Shown one piece after another: positions 54,777 to 64,000 of a stretch of 64,000 nucleotides of DNA (position 1 is its first letter; the number at the start of each line of letters is the position of its first letter). Source of the DNA: Coenobita brevimanus (taxonomy: Eukaryota > Arthropoda > Malacostraca > Decapoda > Coenobitidae); assembly GCA_032717465.1 (NCBI GenBank), contig CM064671.1:58066864-58130863 (forward strand). Direction: 5' to 3'. Made by a program: the position numbers and the translations under genes. Below the pieces are notes generated by a model. The model did no database searches. It was not told the origin of the DNA and was given only the letters and a program-made list of their open reading frames with translations.

Positions 54777-55582
54777 TCAGGCTGCTGAGTGCAACACTTT
54801 ATTGAAATATGACACTGCCTCAGTAAGACAGCCAAATTCGTTTACAGAAAGGGATATGGAACTTAATTCCCTGAAAAGTGGCCAGTCAGCCTTATCGAGA
54901 AGCCAGCGAGGAAGACGTGGCTGAGGTCCACCTGCACCAGCAGTTAAGAGTAAAGGAAAATGGTCGTTGCCATACAGGTCTGGCAACACATCCCAGTTAA
55001 AATCTAAAACAGCATCAGCTGAACATAAGGACAAATCAATGGCAGTAAAAGTTCCTGTCTGGCTATGGAAATAAATCATTTTATTGGAGTTTAAACTGCC
55101 CAACTCCTCATGTTCCACTACAGAGGCCACCATTACACCCCGAGGGTTGGGCTCACTGTTACCCCATAGTGGATGTGTCCATTCATATCTCCTAGTAATA
55201 GAAAGGGAGAAGGAAGGCCATGAATAAGGCATTCCAGATCTGCCCTTTCAACAGTAGCTCTGGGAGGAAGATAAAGACTGCAAACTGTATACTGCCGATG
55301 TAAAAACATCCGGACAGCAACTGCCTGCAGGGGACCAGAAATATCCAGATGACTATATGGAATATCCTGGCGGAGGAAGATAGCAGTCCCTCCATGATGA
55401 CCTTGGCTTGGCACAGGATCAGAATAAAATGCATTGTAGCCAGAAGGACCGGGAGGAACAGCCTCACCAACCATGGTCTCCTGGATACACATGCATAAAG
55501 GAGTAAATTGAGAAACTAGATGACACAGTTCCTCATAGCTGGCACGTAAACCTCGACAATTCCACTGGATGATAGAACTCAT
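54777..55582 (-). pseudogene. I-LINE ORF2 endonuclease part, frameshifted
   Basis: It begins MSSIIQWNCRGLRASYEEL, the canonical start of apurinic-type endonucleases, with CIQETMV, GGTAIFLRQDIPY and LLLGDMNGH. A frameshift near 55160-55200 falls just after the GDxN block. The second frame gives FHSQTGTFTAIDLSLCS and YGNDHFPLLLT (the SDH block changed to NDH). A TGA at 54777 ends it; the RT follows in the same frame. Confidence 0.85.
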
Positions 55583-55602
55583 AGTGAAAGGGAAAATTAT
55601 GA

Positions 55603-57363
55603 TTAAGTGCGGGACTGTACACCTCCTGACATACGAGCGGGTTTGGAATGATGCTTGGGAGGGCCCTTGGGAAGAGACTGCCCAGCACCAGGAACCCGCA
55701 CCCTATGTCGAGCATCCATGGACAAACGTGAGGACGAGGAAGAGGAAAATTTTCCAACACTCTTCCTCTGAGGTGGAGTAACATACGGCTTGGAAAGTGG
55801 CTTGGAGGCCGCCTTGGGTGATATGGGACGGCCAGTGCCTCTGTTAGAAGCCCCAGAAGTGGAAAGAGTGTCAACAGGATTCAATCCCTGTGAGGATGAC
55901 TTTGTACTTTTCAAAACTAAAGCACCAACAGTTTCTCCAACACCATCTCCAGGCGGGGACTTGACCACAGGTGAAACACCAGCTGCATCTTCCACCTGGC
56001 TAGACCCCTCAGCCTCTGAGGCAGAGGGAACAAGAGAGAGGGCAATACAAGGTTCGACAACAGAGACCTTGGGTGGCCGGTTGTCAGGCTCTGAGGACTC
56101 TGACAAGTTATGGTGATGTTTACTGGGTACAGAAGGAGCCTTGTGCATACTGGACAAGACAGGATGAGTTACATCAACGTGTACATCCGCCACCACCACA
56201 GAAGTGCGCAAACCGTCAGCTTCTGAAGTGGAGGTAGGAACAGTTGGAGCAGTGGGGGGGCGTGAAACATTCTCACATATACTAGTAATTTCAGGGGTAA
56301 TATCCGTCATATCAGTAGTTGGGAAAGTGGTCACTGTAAAGGGTCGTGGCAACTTCTGGGTCACAGTATGACGTACAGGTGCCCCTGAAAGGGCAGAAGC
56401 ATAAGTAACTCCAGGCTGAAAGAAGAGAGTCTGGGCCCTCCTCTTTGCTTCTGGAAAAGAAACCTTCTCATGTGTGCGAATGCTCAGAACCTCCTTTTCA
56501 AGGCAGTAGCGAGGGCAGTTTTTTGAAGATACAGCATGAGGACCCCCACAGTGATAGCATTTAAGGGGTCCTGGACAATCACCGATATGACTCGATTCAC
56601 CACAGGAGATACAGACACCAGGAAGACCAGCCAGTGCGCGCCAACAAAATTTGTTTACATGTCCATACCCCTGACAGTGGAAACACCACCTTGGGTTCGG
56701 AACATAAGGCTTCACAGGCAGAGAGAGCCAAGCAAGTTTCACGGAAGCAGGCAAAGTTAAGCGTTCAAAAATCAGAAACAGCATCGGAGTTGGGGTCAGA
56801 ACACCATCGATCTTCCTCTGTACCTGGTCAACCTTTACAACACCATAAGACCGTAGTTCTTCTAGTAACTGTGATTCAGGGTATCAGAGGAGGTCCCAGG
56901 AGTAAATGACCCCCTTACACTGGTTAAAAGTGCCGTGAGGTGTACAGGATACACTATGACCGGAAACGGAGGTCAGAGTCTGGAGAAATGAGCTCTCTTC
57001 TGGGGAGGAAACCTCAATTAGGAGGCTACCATCCCCTTGGGTGGATATCACTGGTTCACAGCCACAGGCAGACACAATGGCACGGTACAGATTAAATATG
57101 TCCATATCCAGCACTGAGCCACCTGCAGAGGATTTCAGCACTAGATACTTCTTGAAATTTTCTTTTACTGCTTCCTCTGGGCCAAACCTTGGAGTCAAAG
57201 CAACCCTACGAGACCCCCTCCCAGTCCCAATTGAATGCTGGGGCAGAGGACGGAAGTCCCCAGGGGCCTGAAAAGGCTCCAGAGTGGCAATAAGGGGCAC
57301 AGAGTCTGAGAAATGGCCGGGGACGGATCCATCGTCGTCAACAGTTTTACTTAACTGTGCCAT
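55603..57363 (-). pseudogene. I-LINE ORF1 (gag-like, three CCHC knuckles), one stop
   Basis: The frame is open from the ATG at 57363 except for a TGA after SWDLL (56884-56886) at codon ~160, then continues in the same frame to 55603. Three zinc knuckles at residues ~228-275: CFHCQGYGHVNKFC, CISCGESSHIGDC, CYHCGGPHAVSSKNC. A Ser/Pro-rich C-terminus follows. It binds element RNA in related LINEs. A CGA-to-TGA transition would explain the stop (inference). Confidence 0.85.
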
Positions 57364-57945
57364 GTGATATAAGAAAAAACTTCATTCCCCCACCCCTCCA
57401 CCCACCATGGAGCCCAACAAGGGGAGGTCGTATGCCAGGGACAACACCACTGGCAACCACAGAGGTAGTGGGAGAGTATACGCAGGTAACCACCTGGGGG
57501 CCTGGACAAGGGTGACTCCAGGACGATAGGAGCCACCAGGCCCCCCAGTGCCCACTTGACCCTAGCCAACACATGACCAGCCAATTGAGCTGGTCGGGCC
57601 CAACCAGGCCGCCCGTCTAGCCAGAATAAGGGACCAAAGAGGTGCATTGCTAACTGTAGGGCGCACCGTGCAGCATCGCTCAACCTCCACGACTCCCGTC
57701 TCCCAGCATTACGGGATGCCATGCACGGCAAACACGTGGGGAGGCAACAGTCCTGCCCAAGATTGCAAGTGAGCAGGGACTAGCATCACCAGCAGGCCCC
57801 CTCCACCAATGATGTAGGGGGTGCTTGGTCCACGACACTGACAAATGCCGAACCCTACAAAGGTAGGCATGCCTCCAAAGTTGGTGGCACTGCCAGCCAC
57901 GCTTCAAGCCCCGCCACCACATCAAGGTGACCCCCCTCAGCGGGG
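57364..57945 (-). other. 5' UTR of the I-type LINE
   Basis: A GC-rich 582 bp between ORF1 and the upstream target duplication. I-type LINEs usually keep an internal promoter here; none can be pinpointed. Confidence 0.7.
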
Positions 57946-59010
57946 TCCCCAGTGTCTATACAATGCTCCACCAGATCAGTGCACCCCAGGTCTAGGTCTC
58001 CTGTGGAAAAGACATCAGCAAACTTCGTCAGCAGCTGCCTCAACTTCAGCACTTGTGGGCCATCCAGGCATTGGCAGCTCCTTGGAAATAGGTCTTGTAA
58101 ATGGTCTGGCAGGTACCTGTCTTCCATGACTATGCACCTTTTACAGGACTTCCTCTGATGCCACTCAGGGTCCACCACCTGGCACAGTCCCACAATTACC
58201 CCCTCATTGAACTTCTGTGGCTTACGGGAGAAATTGACCACCACAACTGGCACTTCACCTGCACCTGTTTCCACCAAAGTTCTCTCCACCATCACTCCGG
58301 CCTTCATGTTGCACCGTACATCAGCCTCCACTACCACTATACAACTGTCAAAAGAGCCACTTACCTCGCACTGGAGCAATAGTTTTGATTTTGGGGATAT
58401 AACTGCAGTACAGAGCACCTTCACCTCACCACCAGAATTGGTATGTCTCACAGCCGTGACAGGAACCGACTTTCCTCGGACCTTCAACTTCATGGAGCAG
58501 AAGTTCAGCTGTCATCCCATGGACATCAGATACTCTAGACCAAGAAGGCAAGGATCCTTCATTTCGGCTACATAGACTGCAAACACGGCTTCTTGCCCTG
58601 CCACTTCAATCCGGATACCCAAGAGTCCCATCAGTTCTGTGCTGTGCCCAGTTATGCCTCACAATTGTTTTGATGTCTCAGGAAGATACCAATGATGTAA
58701 CACATCAGGCATCATAAAAGTGTGCTGTGAGGCTGAATTAATCACCAGGGAACACTTCTTTCCATCTATTCTTCTGTCTGTTCACACACTGACAATCGCA
58801 GTTCTCTTGCATTTTCTCAGGGATGGGGCTACTTGGGAAAAGCTGGCTGGTGGTTGCCTCTTAACACCGGCCTCCACTAGTTTTCTGCTTATTTCTGGTC
58901 TTCTGCAGCCTTTTTCTTACCCTCATTGTTCTTCTTTGGACATTCAGAAGTGAAATGTGCCACCTAATTGCATGTCCAACATTTTTTTGTTACAAATGAA
59001 GCTTTCCTTG
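57946..59010 (-). pseudogene. Gypsy zinc knuckle, protease and pre-RT region, broken
   Basis: A CCHC-like CWTCN(stop)VAHFTSEC is near 58975. A protease-like stretch GKKCSLVINSASQHTFM (58720-58765) has Asn-Ser-Ala where the catalytic Asp-Thr-Gly is expected. An open frame 58493-57946 continues with KSVPVTAVRHTN and LLTKFADVFSTGDLDLGCTD to HCIDTGD, the usual entry to the RT, where the I-LINE interrupts. Confidence 0.7.
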
Positions 59011-59278
59011 GACTGGTCTGTTCTTGCTCCTTCTTTCATTTATAACAATCTTCCTTCTCGTGTTCCGGCTTCCCACAGAACCAGTAACCTCCTCCACTCT
59101 TTTTCTGTTCCCTCTTCCACTTATAGCAGTCCTTTTTTCAATGTCCTTGCTTTATCCCAGTACCAGCAACGTCCTTCAAATTTTTCTGCTTCGTGTATCT
59201 GTTCGTTTCTTGCCTTGAATCCTACAGTATGACCTGCCTGAGAAGTGGACGTACTGGACCTGACGTAGGACTCAAATT

Positions 59279-60947
59279 CTAGAGCATGGCTAGTGCTTCT
59301 TGCATGCTTCTGGGTTGTGCTTTCTTCACTTGCACTTTCAACTCAGCACTATCAAGAGCATTGATGAGCTGGTCCCTCAGAAGAATAGCCAATAGGTTAG
59401 GTGTTGCTCCACGGTACGCCTTGTGTGTCATACTCTCCAGGTCATGAGTAAGCTGCTGTAGGGATTCGTTTCGAGCCCGTATACGGCTCCAGAATCTTGC
59501 TCTGAAAAACTCAGTCTTGTACATGGTCCCATATCTGTGCTGCAGCACTTCTACTGAGGACTGATAACTGTTCCTATCCTCCACTGACATTTGGCCAATA
59601 ATCTCCATTGCAGCACCCTTGAGTCTAGTAGCAAGCTGCACTGCCCTCTGCCTGTCATCCTAACTATTCTGATCTGTAAGCAACTCACACTGCACACGAT
59701 AAGCTACCCCAAATCCTTTACCATCAAATGCATGAGGTTTCTTTTTAACTGGACCCCCATTATAGCCATGCACTTCACTGGTTTTGAGCCTAAAAACTGG
59801 GGATCATGATTAAGTCCAGAACTTAAAACTCTGTAATGCTACCTTTAGATGCTTGAGATCCATCAAGATCCACCATACACTGTCCATTCTTTTGTACACT
59901 AGCCTGAGGCTCAGCAGTGCATTATTTCTCTACAGTCCCAATTTTCTCACTAATTATCTTCACATGAACGACTACATGCTTCAACTGGCTATCTGCATGC
60001 TGTGTGTGCTCTATCACAATTCCTTCAATAATTGTCTTCATTTCGTCACATACACTCTGTTTGCACACCATAAAATTATTGCTTACCTCATACTTTTGCT
60101 GCTGTAGAACAGCGTATGCTTCCTCCTTCAACTGTTTCTGTTCTTTCATTTCCCCCATGAAAACATCTAGTTCTCCTTGCATTCTCAGTTGTATTTCCCT
60201 CTGTTGCCCCAGTAATGCCTCTTGAAGCTGTTAATATCATTGTTTCTGTTCTTCACTTTGTGTCTATAATTGTTCTTTGATTTCTTTACTTTCTGCCTGT
60301 AACTGTCATTTAACCTGTGGATTGTGAGCCACAGCTCAGGCTTGGTAGCATCGCGTTGTGAGCCACAGCTCAGGCTGTGCTGGCCATGCATCACCATAAA
60401 CAACTCGACCCTTACGCAGACTTATGCATGGCTCTACACAAAGACGGAGAGAGAGATTTTTTCTTTTCACCAGATGATGCCCTGGATGTTATCTTCGAGT
60501 TTATAATAAACAAAAACAAAACAAATTTTTTGTTTATTTTGTTTTTTCACTACTCCCGTACATAAACTTATGCATGGCCCTACGCAAAGACGGAGAGAGA
60601 GAGATTTTTTCTTTTCACCAGATGACGCCCTGAATGTTTACCTTCAAGTTTATAATATACAAAAACTAAAAAAATATTTTTTTTCTCTTCGTTTTTTGCG
60701 CACCATGGGGTAGGATAAAAAAAGGTAATTGCACAATCCATGGACTAAGTTCTTTCTTTCCTTCATTCTGTGCCTTTAATTGTTCTCTAAGTTCTTTCTG
60801 TCCTTCATTCTGTGCCTGTAATATCCTCATGATTGCAGCCAATGACACCTCTTCCTCCTGCCCAGCTCGAGATCTTGTCTGCACACCTTCTTGCTCCATA
60901 TGGAAAACTTGACTCACTGCAGCACTTAATCCCATTCCTGACATCAT
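59279..60947 (-). pseudogene. Gypsy gag, broken
   Basis: The N-terminus lies at the LTR border (MMSGMGLSAAVSQVFHMEQE) with coiled-coil-like QAQNEGQKELREQLKAQNEG. The capsid part at 59641-59279 reads ATRLKGAAMEIIGQMSVEDR and YRGATPNLLAILLRDQLINA, typical of this gag class. Between them, 60230-60700 holds unrelated duplicated sequence and stops. Confidence 0.75.
60327..60668. repeat. Tandem duplications inside gag
   Basis: A ~100-bp block starting CTTATGCATGGCTCTACAC at 60421 recurs at 60567 (CTTATGCATGGCCCTACGC), and GTGAGCCACAGCTCAGG recurs near 60327 and 60357. The blocks do not read as gag. Confidence 0.75.
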
Positions 60948-61627
60948 TGTTACATCCCTGTCCCACACTACCACAGGCTTCAACACCAGCAGATCAGTAT
61001 GGGAATGACATTGCCCAGTGAGTTGTTCTTCCTTTGGCCAGCCTTTTGGTGTACAGCACACAAGATCAGCTGAGACGAAAGCAAACACTGGCTTCTCAAG
61101 TTCAGTGTCTTTATTTCCAAATAATTACACTAAATGCTCTCCTACTTCACTTCACTATTTTCGCAAGCACTAAAGATACACACATTTCACCAACTGCACT
61201 GACACTTAATGCTTGCCAACAACACTTCACTGTTTTCACAAGTACCAAAACTTCAGTGACACTCCATTGATACTGCACTACACTCATGCTGATCTGAAAA
61301 CTGACTGAAACTGCTCTAGTCTCTTTCTCATCCTTATATAAGCTTCCTATATTCTAGAGTGTTCTACATTCCAGGAGAAGAAACAGTTGCCAACTCGGAG
61401 ATATCCAAAACATGCCAGTTTTCTTACACTGAATAACATTGTAAATCTTTTATCATATAAACTTAAATTTAATTACATAATGTAATAAACAATCACATAA
61501 ATAACACATCATAGAGAAAAAGAACACAAAAATTAATGTACAACTTACAAAATAACTATGCTCACAAACAGCAGGCAAACTGGCAGCTCTGATTGGTACT
61601 GAAACTTCAACAAACATCAGGAATTCT
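60948..61627 (-). repeat. Gypsy 5' LTR, truncated by a LINE insertion
   Basis: It ends GGGATGTAACA at the gag side. At 61627 homology to the other LTR stops at GAATTCTCC, about 33 bp before the expected end; the remainder should lie beyond the window. Confidence 0.85.
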
Positions 61628-62009
61628 CCCCCCCCCCTTCGTAGGCAGCCAGCTTATCGTGGTGGTGGGGCTTGCATGCCTCTGTGATCCCACAAGCCTG
61701 CCCGTGGATGTAATGACATCTGGCAGGGTCTCCCATGTGGGCAGGGTTGTGGGTGAGGGGTTTGACTAAGCTCTGCATGAAACGTAGGTTACCCGTATGG
61801 GTCATCGGAGCTGCCCTCCAGAGGGGTTGCCTTGGTGCTGTCCTGAGTTGATCGGTTGGGTGCCTGGGCCAGGGGTTGTTGGGGGGGGGAGGATCTTTGC
61901 ACTAGTGGGAGCGAATTTTTGCATCACAAAGTGTCCTTTTTGAGTCACCCTCTGTGGACGAGGTACCCCACTCCCATCAGACTGTGCTCGGTCACCTTAC
62001 TCCCTAGTA

Positions 62010-63888
62010 GGTGGTTTCCCTTGGCTGCTGGTGCCATTTTACCTGTCACAAATGTACATATGGATACATTAAACACTTCTTTAACCACTTGTGTGATCAG
62101 AGACCAGCCACACGAGTCGCCATCACCTGGTCATTCTCTGGCCGGTGACCATTTACCCTTCAGGTCATCTGCCAAAACTGCCAATCCGTATCTCCCTTCT
62201 ATCGAGCTGTTACCTGGTGTCTTTGTGGAACACTCTTATATAAAATATATAGTACTCAAAATGGCTGATGGTACTTCCTTCTGGAACCTGAACTGTTTTC
62301 AGATTCACAATGGCTTAGTTACAGCATGTGGATTTACCCCTAAGGTCTCATTGCATGGCGGTGGTTCTCTGTTGCTAGAGGCCAGGAATGAAGAGGAGAG
62401 TTAACACATCCTTTCCTAGTGTCTGCCTCTCATCACTTGGCCTTAAATCAGTCTCGTGGGGTTGTATATTCTCGTGACTTGATCTCTTATTCTGATTCTT
62501 CCTTCCTGGAGGGGCTGGCTCCTCTGGAAGTTGTAGCAGTGCAGAGAATTATGAAGAAAGTTGATGGGGTTTTAACACCCATGCCCACTCTTATCTTGAC
62601 ACTTGATCACCTTACTTTGCCAGAGGTTGCCACTGCCACATGGTGGAAGCTTAAAGTTAAACCTTTTGTTCCCCAAACAAGAAGGTGCTATTATTGTCAA
62701 AGGTTCGGTCATGTTCGCTGTTCCTGCCAGCGGGAAGCATCTGGCCTTCCTGAAGTCTGTGGACATTATGGTGAGTTTCCCATGGTATGGTTGATTGTCC
62801 TTAACCCTCTAAATGTTTGAACTGTGGAGGAGTGCATGCAGCCTCCTCAAGGGATTGTGGTATGTACAAGTTTGAGTATGAGATTGTTTCTGTCTGAACG
62901 AAGGAGAAAATTTTCTTTTCTGTGGCAAAGGCCAGGATAAGGATGAGGTTCATTCACCCTGGGGTCACCTTTGCTGCTGTCTTGTCTCGCCCTAAAGATA
63001 TCCGGCAGGTGCCCCTGTCATCACACAATATCCCATTTACTTCTTGGGGTTCTACTTCCCCGCCTTCTCAGCCGGAGGGTTCCACAGAGGCTGTGCAGAG
63101 TGAAAGCAGCTCTGCATCCTTTAGGGAGGCGCCTCCTGTCTCAAGGGGTGTCCTCTCTGGGGTGGTGCTTCCTGCACCTGGAACTGCCTCCCCCATCCCG
63201 ATTCTTCCTGTGGTAAATGTCCATGTTGACACTACATCCTGCCTTGACACATCCAAAATTCCCAACGTCCCTCCTGTGCATGGTAAGCATCACCGTAGCT
63301 CCTCAGAATGCTCAGAGATAGAAACACTGCTGCCAAAGACCTCTGCTGTGGAGCCCACTACTCCTCTTACTCAGGATGCTCAGTGGTCGGGGTGAGTGCA
63401 GGCTGAGGATGGCATTTCGCTGATGGCCAGCCACCACCAGACAGTGGCAGTACCTAAGTTGTTGATGCATCTACTCAGCTGCATGAGGCCTTTCCCTCTG
63501 AGGGTTCCAGTACTGTGAGATGTGCTACCGATCATGCTCCTTCTCATGGTGGCACTGCCTGCTTTACTCCAGCTAGGGGAGCTTACGGTCCCCCTGCCAA
63601 GCCATCTCTTGCTCAACCACAGAAGACCATTCTCCAGCCCTCTTCTTGTTCTTCCAGGTTATCTTCAACCGAGCAGCACACTGTGCACCATAACGGTTCC
63701 AAGCCAAGTGTTGTTCCACCTCAGAGGAAGGGTGTTGTTAGACATTCCTCTTCCTTGTCCTCGTGTTTTCCTATGGATGTTCGACATAGGGTGTGGGTTC
63801 CTGATGCTGGGTCGTCTCTTCCCATGGGGCTTCCTAAGCATCAATCCAAACCTGCTTGCTTGTCAGGAGGTGTACAGTCCCACACTTA
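62010..63888 (+). pseudogene. Second I-LINE ORF1, broken
   Basis: Blocks matching the first I-LINE ORF1 in order: DGTSFWNLNCFQIHNGLVTA, NQSRGVVYSRDLISYSDSS, KKVDGVLTPMPTL, CYYCQRFGHVRCSC (first CCHC), a damaged second knuckle, FIHPGVTFAAVLS, and a C-terminal MDVRHRVWVPDAGSSLP ending SGGVQSHT then stop (about 63886-63888). Stops near 62402, 62818 and 63393 and several frame changes. Confidence 0.82.
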
Positions 63889-63985
63889 ATAATCATCCCT
63901 CCACTTTGGATTGGTCCCACACTTAATAATCATCCCTCCACTTTGGGTTAGTCCCACACTTAATAATCATCCCACCGCTGTGGGT
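63880..63985 (+). repeat. Triplicated 36-37-bp unit at the ORF1-ORF2 junction
   Basis: TCCCACACTTAATAATCATC plus CCTCCACTTTGG is present three times before the ORF2 start region. The first I-LINE has a single equivalent (CCCGCACTTAATCATAAT). Confidence 0.85.
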
Positions 63986-64000
63986 TCTATCATCCAATGG

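Larger units (their letters stand above)
51681..57945 (-). mobile_element. I-type LINE with RNase H, nearly complete
   Basis: A 6.27-kb minus-strand non-LTR element inside the Gypsy pol. It is flanked by a 13-bp target duplication (TCCCAAGTGTCTA at 51668-51680 and TCCCCAGTGTCTA at 57946-57958). Layout: 5' UTR 57945-57364, ORF1 57363-55603 with three CCHC knuckles, ORF2 55582-52165 with EN, RT and RNase H, 3' UTR, and a CAAT-repeat tail. An RNase H domain after RT plus a knuckle-bearing ORF1 is typical of the I group. Only a few lesions, so it is fairly young. Confidence 0.9.
48068..61627 (-). mobile_element. Degenerate Gypsy-type LTR retrotransposon
   Basis: Minus-strand element: 5' LTR on the right (60948-61627, cut by another LINE), gag about 60947-59279, zinc-knuckle and protease remnants about 59010-58690, then the RT, RNase H, integrase order on either side of a 6.3-kb I-type LINE (51681-57945), and the 3' LTR at 48068-48768. 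The domain order PR-RT-RH-IN is the Gypsy order. A polypurine tract (GGGAGGGGATAG) precedes the 3' LTR. No envelope-like gene. Multiple stops and active-site changes make it a fossil. Confidence 0.85.
61628..64000 (+). mobile_element. Second I-type LINE, 5' half, runs off the window
   Basis: Inserted in the Gypsy 5' LTR, opposite in strand to the first I-LINE. The 5' UTR (61628 to about 62040) is followed by a degenerate ORF1 to 63888. The ORF2 start (TCTATCATCCAATGG) is cut off by the window end. It aligns to the 51681-57945 element by order and motif but is clearly diverged, so it is a different subfamily. Confidence 0.82.

Overview
This is a repeat-rich stretch of animal nuclear DNA. Decapod crustacean is the best guess, based on a divergent crustacean-type ionotropic receptor gene, the mix of CR1-, RTE-, Jockey/I- and Gypsy-like elements, and very dense (CA)n and (TA)n microsatellites. 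There is no bacterial organisation: no operons or ribosome binding sites. Coding capacity is either in short exons with GT-AG borders or in broken transposon ORFs.

Host gene. I can support one. It is an ionotropic (glutamate-receptor-like) chemoreceptor on the minus strand, rebuilt from eight exons between 28838 and 13267. Intron phases fit at all seven junctions, no exon holds a stop, and the pieces read in order as pre-LBD, S1, TM1, pore, TM3, S2 and TM4. The 5' part (amino-terminal region, promoter) was not found. Its introns hold LINEs, three piggyBac-type miniature elements and a tRNA-derived SINE cluster.

Layout. 1-5750: microsatellites, a dead RTE LINE and a very old ~21-bp minisatellite. 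5755-12290: a minus-strand LINE split by a second complete LINE (7396-11223) with a 9-bp target duplication; the inner element encodes a 2A-like motif and a PHD-like finger. 13267-28838: the receptor gene and its intronic elements. 29270-31800: a diverged ~615-bp tandem duplication, interrupted by a poly(A)-tailed retrocopy that encodes a cold-shock (Y-box-like) domain. 32135-33045: a ~0.9-kb imperfect palindrome. 33540-45444: a CR1-like LINE cut into three pieces by a 2.1-kb unidentified insertion and by a complete 7.1-kb LTR element (37503-44626). That LTR element carries only a gag-like ORF between LTRs of 2.3-2.4 kb, each containing a 36-bp minisatellite. 48068-61627: a degenerate Gypsy element (minus) carrying a nearly complete I-type LINE (51681-57945, 13-bp target duplication). 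61628-64000: the 5' half of a related I-type LINE (plus) that interrupts the Gypsy 5' LTR.

How the parts relate. The window records successive insertions: LTR element into CR1, I-LINE into Gypsy into host DNA, LINE into LINE. The host receptor gene persists with intact exons. The best candidates for undescribed biology are the gag-only LTR element with minisatellite-bearing LTRs, the 2A-bearing LINE and the cold-shock-domain retrocopy. All identifications come from reading the sequence; no database search was run.
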